Assembly (NCBI RefSeq): GCF_002556545.1 | Contig: NZ_CP022685.1 | Location: forward strand, 3,410,001-3,474,000 | DNA length: 64,000 nucleotides | DNA from: Streptomyces formicae | Lineage (GTDB): Bacteria; Actinomycetota; Actinomycetes; Streptomycetales; Streptomycetaceae | Direction: 5' to 3' | Shown: piece after piece, positions 18,501-27,305 of the stretch | How positions within the stretch are numbered: position 1 is the first letter of the stretch | Layout of the letters: each line of letters opens with the position of its first letter | Translations under genes and position numbers: made by a program | Notes under the pieces: model-generated | The model's database searches: none | What the model saw: only the letters and a program-made list of their open reading frames with translations | Told to the model about the DNA's origin: nothing

Positions 18501-19297
18501 AGGGCCAGCATGGCGACCTGGCCGAGCATCGGCACGGCCTGCAGGGCGGGCGTGTAGCGGGAGTTGAGGCGGATGGTGCGCAGGCGCCCGGCGAAGAGCT
18601 TGCGCCCGACCTCCCTGAGCTTCCCGGTCTCCTGTTCCTCCTGCCCGAAGCCCTTCACCACGCGCACGCCGCTGACCGAGCCGTCGACCACACCGGCGAC
18701 CGCGGCGGCCTGGGCCTGCGCGTACCAGGTGGCGGGGTGCAGCCGGGAGCGGGAGCGGCGGGCGATGAACCAGAGGCCGGGGGCGACGGCCAGGGCGACG
18801 AGCGTGAGCGGCAGCGAGAGCCAGGCCATGATCACGATCGAGATCACGAAGAGCAGGATGTTGCCGATGGTCATCGGCAGCATGAAGAGCAGGCCCTGGA
18901 TCAGCTGGAGGTCGCTCGTCGCCCGGCCCACGACCTGCCCGGTGGACAGCTCGTCCTGGCGCCGCCCGTCCAGCCTGGTGATCGTCCCGTACATCTCGGT
19001 GCGCAGGTCGTGCTGGACGTCCAGGGCGAGCCTGCCGCCGTAGTAGCGGCGGATGTAGGTCAGTACGTAGACGAGGAGCGCGGCGCCGAGCAGCGCGCCC
19101 GCCCAGGGGCCCATGGTCCTGCCGCCGCCCTGGCCCTCGGCGCCGATGACGTCGTCGATGATCACCTTGGTGATCAGCGGCACCAGGGCCATGACGGCCA
19201 TGCCCGCCAGCGAGGACCCGAGCGAGAGTACGACGTCCTTCGGATACCGCCACGCGTATCCGACCAGCCGCCGTGCCCATCCCCGTTGCTCTGTCAC
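15569..19297 (-). CDS. Double ABC exporter (TMD-NBD-TMD-NBD in one chain)
   Basis: 1242 residues, two complete ABC-B half-transporters fused. First half: TM domain about 20-320, Walker A GSSGSGKST near 376, signature LSGGQRQR near 481. A linker of about 110 residues follows. Second half: TM domain about 690-970, Walker A GETGAGKST near 1032, signature LSAGQRQL near 1139. Most bacterial homologues are two separate genes, so the fusion is notable but known in actinomycetes. It is probably a lipid or drug efflux pump; substrate unknown. The GTG at 19297 follows GGGAGG. Confidence 0.93.
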   Translation of the reverse strand: MTEQRGWARRLVGYAWRYPKDVVLSLGSSLAGMAVMALVPLITKVIIDDVIGAEGQGGGRTMGPWAGALLGAALLVYVLTYIRRYYGGRLALDVQHDLRTEMYGTITRLDGRRQDELSTGQVVGRATSDLQLIQGLLFMLPMTIGNILLFVISIVIMAWLSLPLTLVALAVAPGLWFIARRSRSRLHPATWYAQAQAAAVAGVVDGSVSGVRVVKGFGQEEQETGKLREVGRKLFAGRLRTIRLNSRYTPALQAVPMLGQVAMLALGGWLAVRGEITLGTFVAFSTYLAQLVGPVRMLAMVLTVGQQARAGVERVLELIDTEPSMRDGTKELPADAPATVEFDEVSFAYEEDRPVLDGLSFQIAPGETLAVVGSSGSGKSTVSLLLPRFYDVTHGAVLIAGRDVRELTLDSLRSAIGLVPEDSFLFSDTIRANIAYGHPEATQEQIETAARAAQADRFISELPEGYDTTVGEQGLTLSGGQRQRIALARAILTDPRLLVLDDATSAVDARVEHEIHEALKQVMAGRTTLLIAHRRSTLGLADRIAVLDEGRLADIGTHEELQERSALYRRLLTDPDELGGVSPGHTLPADLPEDTSVRDELDAEFDAERGITPALWTGDRESGKDPALSGMPSTPELLAQVDALPPAVDTPGIDEARAVTPEESYGLRRLLAGFGTALLLSLLLVTVDAGMGLLLPVLIRHGIDEGVNQLALGAVWAASGLALAAVVVQWVAQTGELRMTGRTGERVLYSLRLKIFSQLQRLGLDYYERELTGRIMTRMTTDVDALSTFLQTGLVTAFVSVVTFFGIMVALLVIDVQLALVVFATLPLLVVGTYFFRKSSVKAYELARERVSVVNADLQESVAGLRIVQAFRRERAGRERFAEGSESYRAARIRGQWLISVYFPFVQFLSSVAVVAVLIVGAGRVEAGTLTTGALVAYLLYIDLFFAPVQQLSQVFDGYQQATVSLGRIQELLQEPTSTKAADEPLEVLSLRGDIAFDDVHFAYAEDEEALTGIRLRIPAGQTVAFVGETGAGKSTLVKLVARFYDPTGGRVTVDGSDLRDLDMTSYRHRLGVVPQEAYLFAGTVRDAIAYGRPDATDAQVEAAARAVGAHEMIATLDGGYLHEVSERGRNLSAGQRQLIALARAELVDPDILLLDEATAALDLATEAQVNQATDRIAGKRTTLVVAHRLTTAARADRVVVMDQGQVAEDGTHEELLALDGRYARLWRTFVGEDEPELSAST

Positions 19298-19377
19298 TCG
19301 GTGCCTCCCGCTCGTCTTCCCTGCCGGAAGGCACCAACGTCATGACGGGCGGATTTCATCCCGCCGCAACAAAACCG

Positions 19378-19434
19378 GGCCCCGTAAGGGGCGCGGGGAA
19401 CTGCGCGACAAGCCAGAGCGGAGCCGCGGCGAAG
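19378..19434. repeat. Dispersed intergenic repeat, copy 1
   Basis: Contains CCCCGTAAGGGGCGCGGGG followed by AACTGCGCGACAAGCC, the same block as the copies near 26.3, 26.4 and 48.3 kb. It lies directly 3' of the serine hydrolase gene, before the ABC gene start. It probably forms RNA structure at the transcript end. Confidence 0.6.
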
Positions 19435-19437
19435 GAC

Positions 19438-20364
19438 TCAGCTGCTCGGCACCGCCACGAACGCCTCCTGAGGCGTCTGCGTCGGGGCGTAACGCGCAGT
19501 CGTACGCGGCGCCAGATCCTTGTGGATCGCCTTGGCCACGCCCTGGATGGTCGCGACGCCGTAGTTCATGGTGCTGTTGCCGTGCGTGAGCACGGAGATC
19601 GTGTAGTCGTGGCCGCCGCCCTTGAAGGCGCCGACGCTGTGCACGCGCCAGCCGTGGGTGGACCGCTGGAGCCAGCCGTTCTTGACGTGGATCTTGACGG
19701 CGGACGGGGCGCCCGCCGGGGTGCCCCAGCGCTGCGCGGAGACGACCTTGTTCATCAGCTTGAGGATGTAGGCGCGCGCGTTGTCGCTCAGGACGGAGTT
19801 CTTGGCGGTGATCAGGCCGAGGAGCTTCTGCTCGTCGGTGGCGTTGATCCGGGTCAGGCCCCAGTAGCCGCCGGATCCCGGCACGGTCTTCGTCATCTTG
19901 GCGGCCTTGAGGAAGCCGTTGATCTTGCCCGTGCCGAGCTGGCGCCAGAGCTTGCTGGTGGCGTTGTTGTCCGACTTGGTGATCATGGCGTACGCGAGGT
20001 CCGACTCACGGGCGGACAGCTTCCGCTCGGTCTTCTTCGCGTCCCACAGGAGCGCCGAGAGGACGGTCACCTTGACGACGCTCGCGGAGTCGAAGGAGGT
20101 GCCCGCGCGCAGGGTGCAGGTGGTCTTGGTGGTGCGGTCGTACAGGCCGACGGCGACCGTGCCCTTGCGGTTCTTCAGGGCCGCGGTGATGTCCTTCGTG
20201 AGCTTCCCGGCCAGGCCCGCCTGCGCGGAGCTGCAACTGACCTGCGGCGCCGTGGCAGCGGCGGCAGGCGTGGCGGCCGCGGCGAGCGGCACGAGCAGCC
20301 CGGCGGCGACGCCCGCCGAGAGCACGCGGGCACGCCTGGATATACCGGATGTCCGGTGAGTCAT
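19438..20364 (-). CDS. Secreted class A beta-lactamase-like serine hydrolase
   Basis: 308 residues from the ATG at 20364, with a signal peptide (about 1-38). The penicillin-binding/beta-lactamase triad is intact: SVVK at 95-98, SDN at 131-133 and KNG at 228-230 in place of the usual KTG or KSG. The class A Glu166 motif is not obvious, so beta-lactam hydrolysis is uncertain; a peptidase or binding role is possible. Monocistronic, with a dispersed repeat just 3' of its stop. The next gene, leftward, is the ABC exporter. Confidence 0.85.
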   Translation of the reverse strand: MTHRTSGISRRARVLSAGVAAGLLVPLAAAATPAAAATAPQVSCSSAQAGLAGKLTKDITAALKNRKGTVAVGLYDRTTKTTCTLRAGTSFDSASVVKVTVLSALLWDAKKTERKLSARESDLAYAMITKSDNNATSKLWRQLGTGKINGFLKAAKMTKTVPGSGGYWGLTRINATDEQKLLGLITAKNSVLSDNARAYILKLMNKVVSAQRWGTPAGAPSAVKIHVKNGWLQRSTHGWRVHSVGAFKGGGHDYTISVLTHGNSTMNYGVATIQGVAKAIHKDLAPRTTARYAPTQTPQEAFVAVPSS

Positions 20365-20485
20365 GGAGCTTTCCCATCCCCTGTGTGTGAAACGAGTGCG
20401 CCCCCGGCGCACTCGCCCCACATGACTCACCAGCGGTGGTGAAAGGTTGCACGAAAACAGGGAATCCGTGCGAAAACTCTCGCGC

Positions 20486-22174
20486 TCACCCCAGATGCGT
20501 CGGCGCGAACATCCGAAGCAGCGCGGGAAGCACCACCACGGACGGTCCCGGCTCGGCGAGGGCCTTCGCGAGGTCGTCCCCGAGGGTCTCCGGAGTCGTC
20601 CGGAGACCCGGCACCCCGAAGGACTCCGCGAGCGCCACGAAGTCCGGCCGCGCCAGCTCCGTGGCGCTCGCCTCGCCGAAGGCGTCGGACATGTACTCGC
20701 GCAGGATGCCGTAACCGCCGTCGTCGACGATCAGCCAGGTCACGTTCAGCCCGTACTGCTGCGCCGTGGCCAGCTCCGCGATCGAGTACATCGCGCCGCC
20801 GTCGCCCGAGACCGCGAGGACCGGGTGCGAGGGGTCGGCCACCGCCGCGCCGAGGGCCGCGGGGAAGCCGTAGCCGAGGCCGCCCGCGCCCTGCGCCGAG
20901 TGCATCGTGTTCGGACGCCGCGCGTCGAAGGCCGACCACGCCCAGTACGCCAGGATCGTCATGTCCCAGAAGGACGGCGAGGCATCGGGAAGGGCCTCGC
21001 GGACGGCGGCGAGCACCTGGCGCTCCAGGGTGAGGTCCTGGGCGTCGATCCGCTCGCCCACCTTGGCCAGCAGGTCCGCCACGCGCGCGTGGGCACCCTC
21101 GTCGGGACGCTCGGCGTCGATCGTCTCCAGGAGGGCGGAGAGCGCGAGCCGCGCGTCCGCGTGGATGCCGAGCGCGGGGTGGTTGGACTCCAGCTTCCCG
21201 GCGTCCGCCTCGATCTGGATCACCCGGCCGCGGGGCTTGAACGTGTGGTAGTTCGAGGACAGTTCGCCCAGGCCCGAGCCGACGACGAGCAGGACGTCCG
21301 CGTCCTCCAGGAAGTCCGTGGTGTGCCGGTCCTCCAGCCACGACTGGAGCGAGAGCGGATGCTCCCAGGGGAAGGCGCCCTTGCCTCCGAAGGTCGTGAC
21401 GACGGGGGCGTTCACCAGCTCGGCGAGCGCGAGCAGCTTGCCGCTCGCGTCGGAGCGCACCACGCCGCCGCCCGCGATGATCGCGGGGCGCTCGGCGCGG
21501 GAGAGCAGCTCGGCCGCCACCGCGGTCAGTTCGGGGCGCGGCACGACCTCGTCGGGGGTCGCGTCCATCGCGGTGACGACGGGCAGTGTCGTCTCGGCGA
21601 GCAGGACGTCCTGCGGGATCTCCACCCAGACCGGGCCGTGCGGCGCGGTGAGCGCGGACTCCCAGGCGGCGGCGATCGCGGAGGGGATCTGCGAGGCCGT
21701 CCTGACCGTGTGCACGGACTTGACCACGTCCCTGAACGAGCCCTGCTGGTCGCGGAGTTCGTGCAGGTAGCCGTGGCGTCCGCCGCCGAGCCCGGCCACC
21801 GGGACCTGGCTGCCGATCGCGAGGACGGGGGAGGATCCGGCGGCCGCCTCCTGGAGCGCGGCGAGCGAGGTCAGCGCGCCGGGCCCGGTGGACAGGAGCA
21901 GCGGGGCGACCTCGCCGGTGATCCGGCCGTACGCGTCGGCCGCGAAGCCCGTGTTGTTCTCCACGCGGAACCCGACGTACGACAGCGAGGAGCGGCGCAG
22001 CGCGTCGAACATGCCGAGCGCGTGCTGTCCCGGGAGGCCGAAGACGGTGGTCGCGCCGAGCCCGGCCAGGGTCTCGACGACGAGGTCGCCTCCGTTGCGC
22101 CCCGGGGGCGGGTTCAGGGCGGCCTCGGTCTGTGCGGCGGTGGGCCTGAGGACCACGTCGTGGTCGTGCGTCAC
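20486..22174 (-). CDS. Thiamine diphosphate-dependent enzyme (acetolactate synthase-like)
   Basis: 562 residues with the three-domain POX/ALS fold. The PYR domain has [13 protein letters not shown] (catalytic Glu expected nearby), the central domain is about 190-330, and the PP domain has [13 protein letters not shown]. The usual NN after this motif reads DD ([10 protein letters not shown]). The GTG at 22174 overlaps the agmatinase stop (GTGA). True biosynthetic ALS is unlikely: there is no small subunit or ilvC nearby. With a guanidino hydrolase, symporter and PucR beside it, a 2-oxoacid decarboxylase such as AruI-type 2-ketoarginine decarboxylase is a reasonable but unproven reading. Confidence 0.88.
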   Translation of the reverse strand: MTHDHDVVLRPTAAQTEAALNPPPGRNGGDLVVETLAGLGATTVFGLPGQHALGMFDALRRSSLSYVGFRVENNTGFAADAYGRITGEVAPLLLSTGPGALTSLAALQEAAAGSSPVLAIGSQVPVAGLGGGRHGYLHELRDQQGSFRDVVKSVHTVRTASQIPSAIAAAWESALTAPHGPVWVEIPQDVLLAETTLPVVTAMDATPDEVVPRPELTAVAAELLSRAERPAIIAGGGVVRSDASGKLLALAELVNAPVVTTFGGKGAFPWEHPLSLQSWLEDRHTTDFLEDADVLLVVGSGLGELSSNYHTFKPRGRVIQIEADAGKLESNHPALGIHADARLALSALLETIDAERPDEGAHARVADLLAKVGERIDAQDLTLERQVLAAVREALPDASPSFWDMTILAYWAWSAFDARRPNTMHSAQGAGGLGYGFPAALGAAVADPSHPVLAVSGDGGAMYSIAELATAQQYGLNVTWLIVDDGGYGILREYMSDAFGEASATELARPDFVALAESFGVPGLRTTPETLGDDLAKALAEPGPSVVVLPALLRMFAPTHLG

Positions 22175-23154
22175 CGGGCGCCCTCCGCCCCGCGCGCCTC
22201 CGCGATCTGGCGGGACATGATCGTCGTCAGCTCGTACGCGGTGTGGGACGCGGCGACGGCGGTGATCTCCGCGTGGTCGTACGCCGGGGCCACCTCGACG
22301 ACGTCGGCCGAGACGAGGTTGCAGGACGCCAGGCCGCGCAGGATCTCCAGGAGCTCGCGGGAGGTCATGCCGCCCGCCTCGGGGGTGCCGGTGCCGGGCG
22401 CGTGCGCCGGGTCGAGGCAGTCGATGTCGATGGAGATGTACAGCGGACGGTCGCCGATGCGCTGGCGCAGCTGGTCGGCGACCTCGTCGGCGCCGCGGCG
22501 GTAGATGTCCGCCGACGTGACGATGCCGAAGCCCATCTTCTCGTCGTCGGTGAGGTCCTTCTTGCCGTACAGCGGGCCGCGCGTGCCCACGTGGGAGAGG
22601 GCCTCGGTGTCGAGGATGCCCTCCTCGACGGCCCGGCGGAACGGCGTGCCGTGCGTGTACTCGGCGCCGAAGTAGGTGTCCCAGGTGTCCAGGTGGGCGT
22701 CGAAGTGGAGCAGCGCGACCGGGCCGTGCTTCTTGGCGACGGAGCGGAGCAGCGGCAGGGCGATGGTGTGGTCGCCGCCGAGCGTCATCATGCGCGCGCC
22801 CGAGCCGAGCAGGTCGTCGGCGGCGGCCTCGATGGTCTCCACCGCCTCGTTGATGTTGAACGGGTTGGCGGCGATGTCGCCCGCGTCCGCGACCTGCGCG
22901 AGCGCGAACGGCGAGGCGTCCTGCGCCGGGTTGTAGGGGCGCAGGAGGCGGGACGCCTCGCGGATCGCGTTGCCGCCGAAGCGGGCGCCGGGGCGGTAGG
23001 AGACACCGGTGTCGAAGGGCACGCCGACCACGGCGACGTCCGTCTTGCCGCCGACCTCGTCGAGGCGGGGCAGGCGGGCGTACGTCGCCGGGCCCGCGTA
23101 CCTCGGGATGCGGGAGGAGTCGACGGGGCCGCGAGGGGTCTCGTTGCTGCTCAT
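22171..23154 (-). CDS. speB: Agmatinase / guanidinobutyrase (ureohydrolase)
   Basis: 327 residues of the arginase/agmatinase fold. Binuclear Mn ligands are all visible: GGDHTI (near 147), DAHLD (near 171) and SIDIDCLDP (near 250). It hydrolyses agmatine or 4-guanidinobutyrate to urea plus putrescine or 4-aminobutyrate; sequence alone does not separate the two. It is coupled 4 bp upstream of the ThDP gene and sits 51 bp after the sodium symporter gene on the same strand, so symporter-speB-ThDP form one leftward operon. The gene symbol is used in the broad family sense. Confidence 0.88.
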   Translation of the reverse strand: MSSNETPRGPVDSSRIPRYAGPATYARLPRLDEVGGKTDVAVVGVPFDTGVSYRPGARFGGNAIREASRLLRPYNPAQDASPFALAQVADAGDIAANPFNINEAVETIEAAADDLLGSGARMMTLGGDHTIALPLLRSVAKKHGPVALLHFDAHLDTWDTYFGAEYTHGTPFRRAVEEGILDTEALSHVGTRGPLYGKKDLTDDEKMGFGIVTSADIYRRGADEVADQLRQRIGDRPLYISIDIDCLDPAHAPGTGTPEAGGMTSRELLEILRGLASCNLVSADVVEVAPAYDHAEITAVAASHTAYELTTIMSRQIAEARGAEGAR

Positions 23155-23205
23155 GGAGTGCCTTCCTTCTTACGCTTCGCTGCGCTTTGTGAGCGTTTTA
23201 TGACT

Positions 23206-24666
23206 CTACTGAGATACGGGGGCCTGTTCGGCCACGGGTTCGGTGCCGCGCCCCGCAAGCCGCTCGCGCCAGGCGGCGAGCACCGCCGCGTCGGTCGGCC
23301 TGGTGGCGAGGGAGACGACGACGTACACGGCCAGCGAGATCAACAGGCCGTAGTAGACGGGCTCGTTGGCGAGGATGCCGTACCCCCACATGAGGCCGAT
23401 GACCGAGAGCCCACCGGCGGCGACGGCCGCGAGCGCGCCCGCCGCCGTGCCGCGGCGCCACAGCAGGCCGCCGAGGATCGGCACGAGCAGCCCGGCGACG
23501 AGCAGGTTGTACGCGACGGTGAGCGCCTGGACGACGTCGTTGAGGGCGATGGCGATGGCGATCACGCCGACGCCCATCACGAGGATGAAGACGCGGTTGC
23601 CCTTGACCTCGTCGTGGTCCTGCGACGTCGGGGCGACCGCGCCCCGCAGCCGCGACCAGATGTCGTTGTTGGCGACGGTGGCGCAGGCGATGAGCGCTCC
23701 GGAGGACGTCGACATCACGGCGGCGAGCGCTGCGGCGAGCACCAACCCGCGCACGCCCATGGGCAGTTCGTCCTTGACGATGGTCGCGAAGGCCGCGTCG
23801 GCGCTCGGCAGGTCGGGGTACATGACCTTGGCGGCGGTGCCGATGACCGCGCCCGCGATCGCGTAGACCAGGCAGTACGTGCCCGCGACGGTGCCTCCGT
23901 AGCGGGCGACCTTGTCGCTGCGCGCGGTGAAGACGCGCTGCCAGATGTCCTGCCCGATGAGCATGCCGAACGTGTAGATCAGCACGTAGGTGAAGATCGT
24001 CTCGCCGCCGATGCCGAGGGGGTCGAAGTACTCGGTGGGCAGCTTGGCCTTCATCTCGCTGAAGCCGCCCGCCTTGACGACGGCGATGGGCAGCAGGAGG
24101 AGCAGCACGCCGATCGTCTTCACCACGAACTGCACCATGTCGGTGAGCGTGATCGACCACATGCCGCCGAGCGTGGAGTAGGCGACGACGATCGAGCCGC
24201 CGATGATGATCGCGACGGTGCGGTTCAGGTCGAACAGGACGTCGAAGATCGTGGCGTACGCGATGGTCGAGGTGACGGCGAGCATCAGCGTGTACGCCCA
24301 CATGACCACTCCGGAGATGACGCCCGCGCGCCCTCCGTAGCGCAGGTCGAGCATCTCGGAGACGGTGTAGACCTTCAGGCGCGCGATGCGGGCCGAGAAG
24401 AAGACGCTCAGCGCGAGCAGCCCCAGGCCGATGGTGAAGACCATCCAGGCGCCCGAGAGCCCGTACTGGTAGCCGAGGCCGACGCCGCCGATGGTGGAGG
24501 CGCCGCCGAGCACGATGGCGGCCATCGTCCCGGAGTACATCCAGGGCCCGAGGCGGCGTCCCGCGACCAGGAACTCAGCTTTGGACTTGGCGCGGCGCAT
24601 GCCCCACCAGCCCATGGCCAGCATCCCTGCGAGATAGACGACGATCACTGTGTAGTCGACGGCCAT
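23206..24666 (-). CDS. Sodium:solute symporter (SSS family)
   Basis: 486 residues with about 12-13 hydrophobic helices, of the SSS/LeuT-fold type: the N-terminal MAVDYTVIVVYLAGMLAMGW, GRRLGPWMYSGTMAAIVLGG, and IGLMWGYGIL near the end. ATG 24666 has AAGGAGG 8 nt upstream; the longer upstream reading overlaps the divergent PucR promoter. It probably imports the substrate of the agmatinase and ThDP enzymes (guanidino compound, amino acid or polyamine) driven by Na+. Divergent PucR control is likely. Confidence 0.9.
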   Translation of the reverse strand: MAVDYTVIVVYLAGMLAMGWWGMRRAKSKAEFLVAGRRLGPWMYSGTMAAIVLGGASTIGGVGLGYQYGLSGAWMVFTIGLGLLALSVFFSARIARLKVYTVSEMLDLRYGGRAGVISGVVMWAYTLMLAVTSTIAYATIFDVLFDLNRTVAIIIGGSIVVAYSTLGGMWSITLTDMVQFVVKTIGVLLLLLPIAVVKAGGFSEMKAKLPTEYFDPLGIGGETIFTYVLIYTFGMLIGQDIWQRVFTARSDKVARYGGTVAGTYCLVYAIAGAVIGTAAKVMYPDLPSADAAFATIVKDELPMGVRGLVLAAALAAVMSTSSGALIACATVANNDIWSRLRGAVAPTSQDHDEVKGNRVFILVMGVGVIAIAIALNDVVQALTVAYNLLVAGLLVPILGGLLWRRGTAAGALAAVAAGGLSVIGLMWGYGILANEPVYYGLLISLAVYVVVSLATRPTDAAVLAAWRERLAGRGTEPVAEQAPVSQ

Positions 24667-24844
24667 AAGGGGGCCTCCTTCGCGCACCTCGGTGGCGTGT
24701 CGTGCAGATGGGGGTGAGGACCGGCCCCGGGGACATCCGCCCGTACCCACGGCCTCTGGTCGGCACGACCTTAGGTGGCCGGAAAGCAACGCTGAAGTGT
24801 ACGTTTCCTCCACTCTCCACGACCGAGACGGATGGAACGTCCAC

Positions 24845-26323
24845 ATGGCCGATCTCGCGGCTCCGCCCGCGCCGCCGACCCCGCCCGTACCGCTCGCCGC
24901 GCTGCTCGCCCGCGAGGACCTGGGGCTGCGGCAGATCGCGGGGCCGGACGCGCGGGCCGCCGACACGGCCGTGCAGTGGGTGCACACCTCGGAGATGGCG
25001 GACCCCTACCCCTATCTGCTCGGCGGCGAGCTGCTGCTCACCGCGGGCGTGCACATCACGGGCCCCGCGGGCACGGACAGCGCCCTCGACGCCTATGTGG
25101 GCCGCATCGTCGCGGCGGGCGGCGCGGCGCTCGGCTTCGGCGTCGCCCCCGTGCACGACACCGTGCCGCGCGCCCTCGTCGACGCCTGCGACCACTACGG
25201 CCTGCCCCTCCTGGAAGTCCCGCCGCGCACCACGTTCAGCGGCGTCGCCCGCGCGGTGTGGCGGCTGATGGCGGAGGCCAGGCACGCCGAGCTGCGCCGG
25301 GTCACGGAGGCGCAGCAGGGCCTCGCCACGGCCGCCGCGAGGACCGACCCGATCCCGGCCGTCCTGCGCCAGCTCGCCGCGCGCCTGGGCGGCCTCACGG
25401 CCTTGTACGGGCCCGACGGCGCGGAGTTGCAGTCGGCGGGGCGGACCCGCGACGCGGCGCGGGACGCCCTGCGGGAGCTGACCGGTGTCGTACGCCGCGG
25501 CACGCCCGCCGCCCCCGCCTCCGCTGCCGAGACCGCGGGCGCCACCCACCTGGCCGCCTACGCCCTCGGCGGCGGCCGGGGCTTCGCGCTCGGCATCGCC
25601 ACCGAGCGCCGCGCACCGGGCGACCACACCATCGCGGGAGCGGCCGTGGTGCTGCTCTCGCTCCTCACCGGCGAACACCAGGGCACCTCGGAGGCGGCCC
25701 GCTCCCGCGCCCTCGTGCGCCTGCTGCTCGGCGCTTCCCCGGAGGAGATCGGCCCTCTCCTGGGGAGCGACCTCTGGACCGTGGTGCACGCGCGCGGGGA
25801 GCACACCCCGCTGGCCGCGTCCGCGCTCGCCGCGGCCCTGGGCAGCGGCCTCGTCGACCCGCGCGACGACGTCGTACGCCTCCTCGTCCCCGCCGACCGC
25901 GAGATCACTCCCACGGACGGCTGGACCCTCGGCGTCGCCGCGCCCGCGCCCCCCGCCGACCTGCCGGCCGCCGACACCCAGGCGGCCCGCGCGCTGCGCC
26001 GCGCGGAGGCCACCCGCGTCCCCCTGGTCCACCACCACGCGAACGGCATCGCCGCCCTGGTGGCCCCCGAGGAGGCCGCCGCCCACGCGCGCGTGCTCCT
26101 GGCCCCCCTGTCCGACAACGAGGCCCTGACGACGACCCTGCGCGCCTGGCTCTCCCTGCACGGCAGTTGGGACCGCACGGCGGTGGCCCTGTCCGTACAC
26201 CGCAACACGGTCCGCCAGCGCATCGCCCGCTGCGAAGCCCTCCTGGGAACGGACCTCAACGACCCCGACGTCCGCATGGAGCTGTGGTTCGCCCTGAACC
26301 GAGACATCGGGGGCGCCCCATAA
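24845..26323 (+). CDS. PucR family transcriptional regulator
   Basis: 492 residues. The N-terminal PucR ligand domain (about 15-150; VPLAALLAREDLGLRQIAG) is followed by a GGDEF-like middle region and a C-terminal PucR HTH of about 55 residues (SWDRTAVALSVHRNTVRQRI). These regulators control purine or amino-acid/polyamine catabolism. It is divergent from the symporter/speB/ThDP operon across 178 bp and is its likely activator. ATG 24845 matches the family start; longer readings exist upstream. The stop codon TAA is the first three bases of a dispersed repeat block. Confidence 0.88.
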   Translation: MADLAAPPAPPTPPVPLAALLAREDLGLRQIAGPDARAADTAVQWVHTSEMADPYPYLLGGELLLTAGVHITGPAGTDSALDAYVGRIVAAGGAALGFGVAPVHDTVPRALVDACDHYGLPLLEVPPRTTFSGVARAVWRLMAEARHAELRRVTEAQQGLATAAARTDPIPAVLRQLAARLGGLTALYGPDGAELQSAGRTRDAARDALRELTGVVRRGTPAAPASAAETAGATHLAAYALGGGRGFALGIATERRAPGDHTIAGAAVVLLSLLTGEHQGTSEAARSRALVRLLLGASPEEIGPLLGSDLWTVVHARGEHTPLAASALAAALGSGLVDPRDDVVRLLVPADREITPTDGWTLGVAAPAPPADLPAADTQAARALRRAEATRVPLVHHHANGIAALVAPEEAAAHARVLLAPLSDNEALTTTLRAWLSLHGSWDRTAVALSVHRNTVRQRIARCEALLGTDLNDPDVRMELWFALNRDIGGAP

Positions 26324-26378
26324 GGGGCGCGGGGAACTGCGCGCTCAGCCACATACGGCCCGCAGTCGAAGCAGACGT
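26310..26378. repeat. Dispersed intergenic repeat, copy 2
   Basis: The block GGGGCGCGGGGAACTGCGCG followed by CTCAGCCACATACGGCCCGC begins inside the last codons of the PucR gene and supplies its TAA stop. It ends with CGAAGCAGAC, which is shared with copy 3. Confidence 0.7.
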
Positions 26379-26385
26379 ACACCCG

Positions 26386-26472
26386 GAACTGTGATTCGCC
26401 CTGAACCAGGCCCCGTAAGGGGCGTGAGGAACCGCGCGCTCGGCCACCAGCGGCCCGCAGGCGAAGCAGACC
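26386..26472. repeat. Dispersed intergenic repeat, copy 3, duplicated with the 3' end of PucR
   Basis: A second copy follows about 95-107 bp after copy 2. It begins with a near copy of the PucR gene 3' end (GAACTGTGATTCGCCCTGAA against GAGCTGTGGTTCGCCCTGAA) and then repeats the GGGGCGTGAGGAACCGCGCG block. The whole looks like a tandem duplication with a small indel and later point changes. Confidence 0.7.
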
Positions 26473-26503
26473 AATATCCGCCCAGCGCAGAGCACTCGTC
26501 CCG

Positions 26504-26516
26504 CACAATGGGGACC
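26504..26516 (+). promoter_or_regulatory. -10 box of leaderless phosphatase mRNA
   Basis: CACAAT (26504-26509) lies 7 nt before ATG 26517, and no Shine-Dalgarno is present. A further in-frame ATG at 26508 lies inside the hexamer, so the start 9 nt downstream is preferred. Confidence 0.45.
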
Positions 26517-27305
26517 ATGTCCATACCCAGCCGTCCCGCACTCGTCGAGCACCTCGTCCGCACCCGTATCGCGGGCGACGTCGCCACCCCCCGCGAGAAC
26601 AACCTCAGCCACTACAGGAAGCTCGCGAACGGCGACCGCCACTACTGGCTCGGTCTGGAGCTCGGGGACCGCTGGACCGACGAGCAGGACGTCCTCGCGG
26701 TGATGGCGGAGCGCTGCGGCGTGATCGACGACCCGCAGTTCCGGCACGGCCAGGACACCATCGATCCGGAGCTGACGGTCGACGCCCTGGAGCGGATGGC
26801 GGCCCGGCTTCGCAAGGCGGCCGCGGGCAAGGAGAGGGTGCTCTTCGCCACCGGGCACCCCGGAGGGCTGCTCGACGTGCACCGCGCGACGGCCGCCGCC
26901 CTGCGCTCGGCGGGCTGCGAGATCGTCGTGATCCCCGAGGGTCTGACGGCCGACGAGGGCATGGTCTTCCAGTTCGCCGACGTGGCGATGCTGGAGCGCG
27001 GCGCGACGCTGTGGCACACGCACTCCCCCGAGCCGATGAACGCGATCCTGGACGGCCTGGAGCGCGACGGGCGCCCGCAGCCCGACCTGGTCGTCGCCGA
27101 CCACGGCTGGGCGGGCCGCGCGGGCCAGCGCGGCCTGGACTCCGTCGGCTACGCGGACTGCAACGACCCGGCGCTGTTCATCGGCGAGGCCGAGGGCACC
27201 GTGCAGGTCACGGTCCCGCTGGACGACCACGTCACGAGCCCCCGGCACTACGACCCGATGACGGCCTACCTGCTGGACGCGGCGGGTCTGACGCCCGAGT
27301 CCTGA
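26517..27305 (+). CDS. Conserved protein, usually annotated as phosphatase
   Basis: 262 residues starting MSIPSRPALVEHLV. The sequence is of a type I remember being annotated simply as phosphatase in Streptomyces. Visible conserved segments are TPRENNLSHYRKL, LFATGHPGGLLDVH (about 120-133), DVAMLERGATLWHTHSPEPM and VVADHGWAGRAGQ. Histidine- and aspartate-rich motifs suggest a metal- or phosphate-binding site, but no assay-backed function is known to me. The gene overlaps the convergent CDF transporter gene by 40 bp at the 3' end. Confidence 0.8.
   Translation: MSIPSRPALVEHLVRTRIAGDVATPRENNLSHYRKLANGDRHYWLGLELGDRWTDEQDVLAVMAERCGVIDDPQFRHGQDTIDPELTVDALERMAARLRKAAAGKERVLFATGHPGGLLDVHRATAAALRSAGCEIVVIPEGLTADEGMVFQFADVAMLERGATLWHTHSPEPMNAILDGLERDGRPQPDLVVADHGWAGRAGQRGLDSVGYADCNDPALFIGEAEGTVQVTVPLDDHVTSPRHYDPMTAYLLDAAGLTPES

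Noticed and set aside
15419..19345. A 1308-codon rightward open reading frame
   Set aside because: It is antisense to the ABC exporter, whose motifs are complete; the reading is Asp/Glu/Arg/Gly-rich, typical of the shadow strand in G+C-rich DNA.
20486..22174. Biosynthetic acetolactate synthase (ilvB)
   Set aside because: No regulatory subunit or ilvC nearby, altered ThDP motif, and a catabolic neighbourhood argue against branched-chain amino-acid synthesis.
20447..24717. Long rightward frames of 685 and 824 codons
   Set aside because: They lie opposite the ThDP, agmatinase and symporter genes and have no domain pattern.
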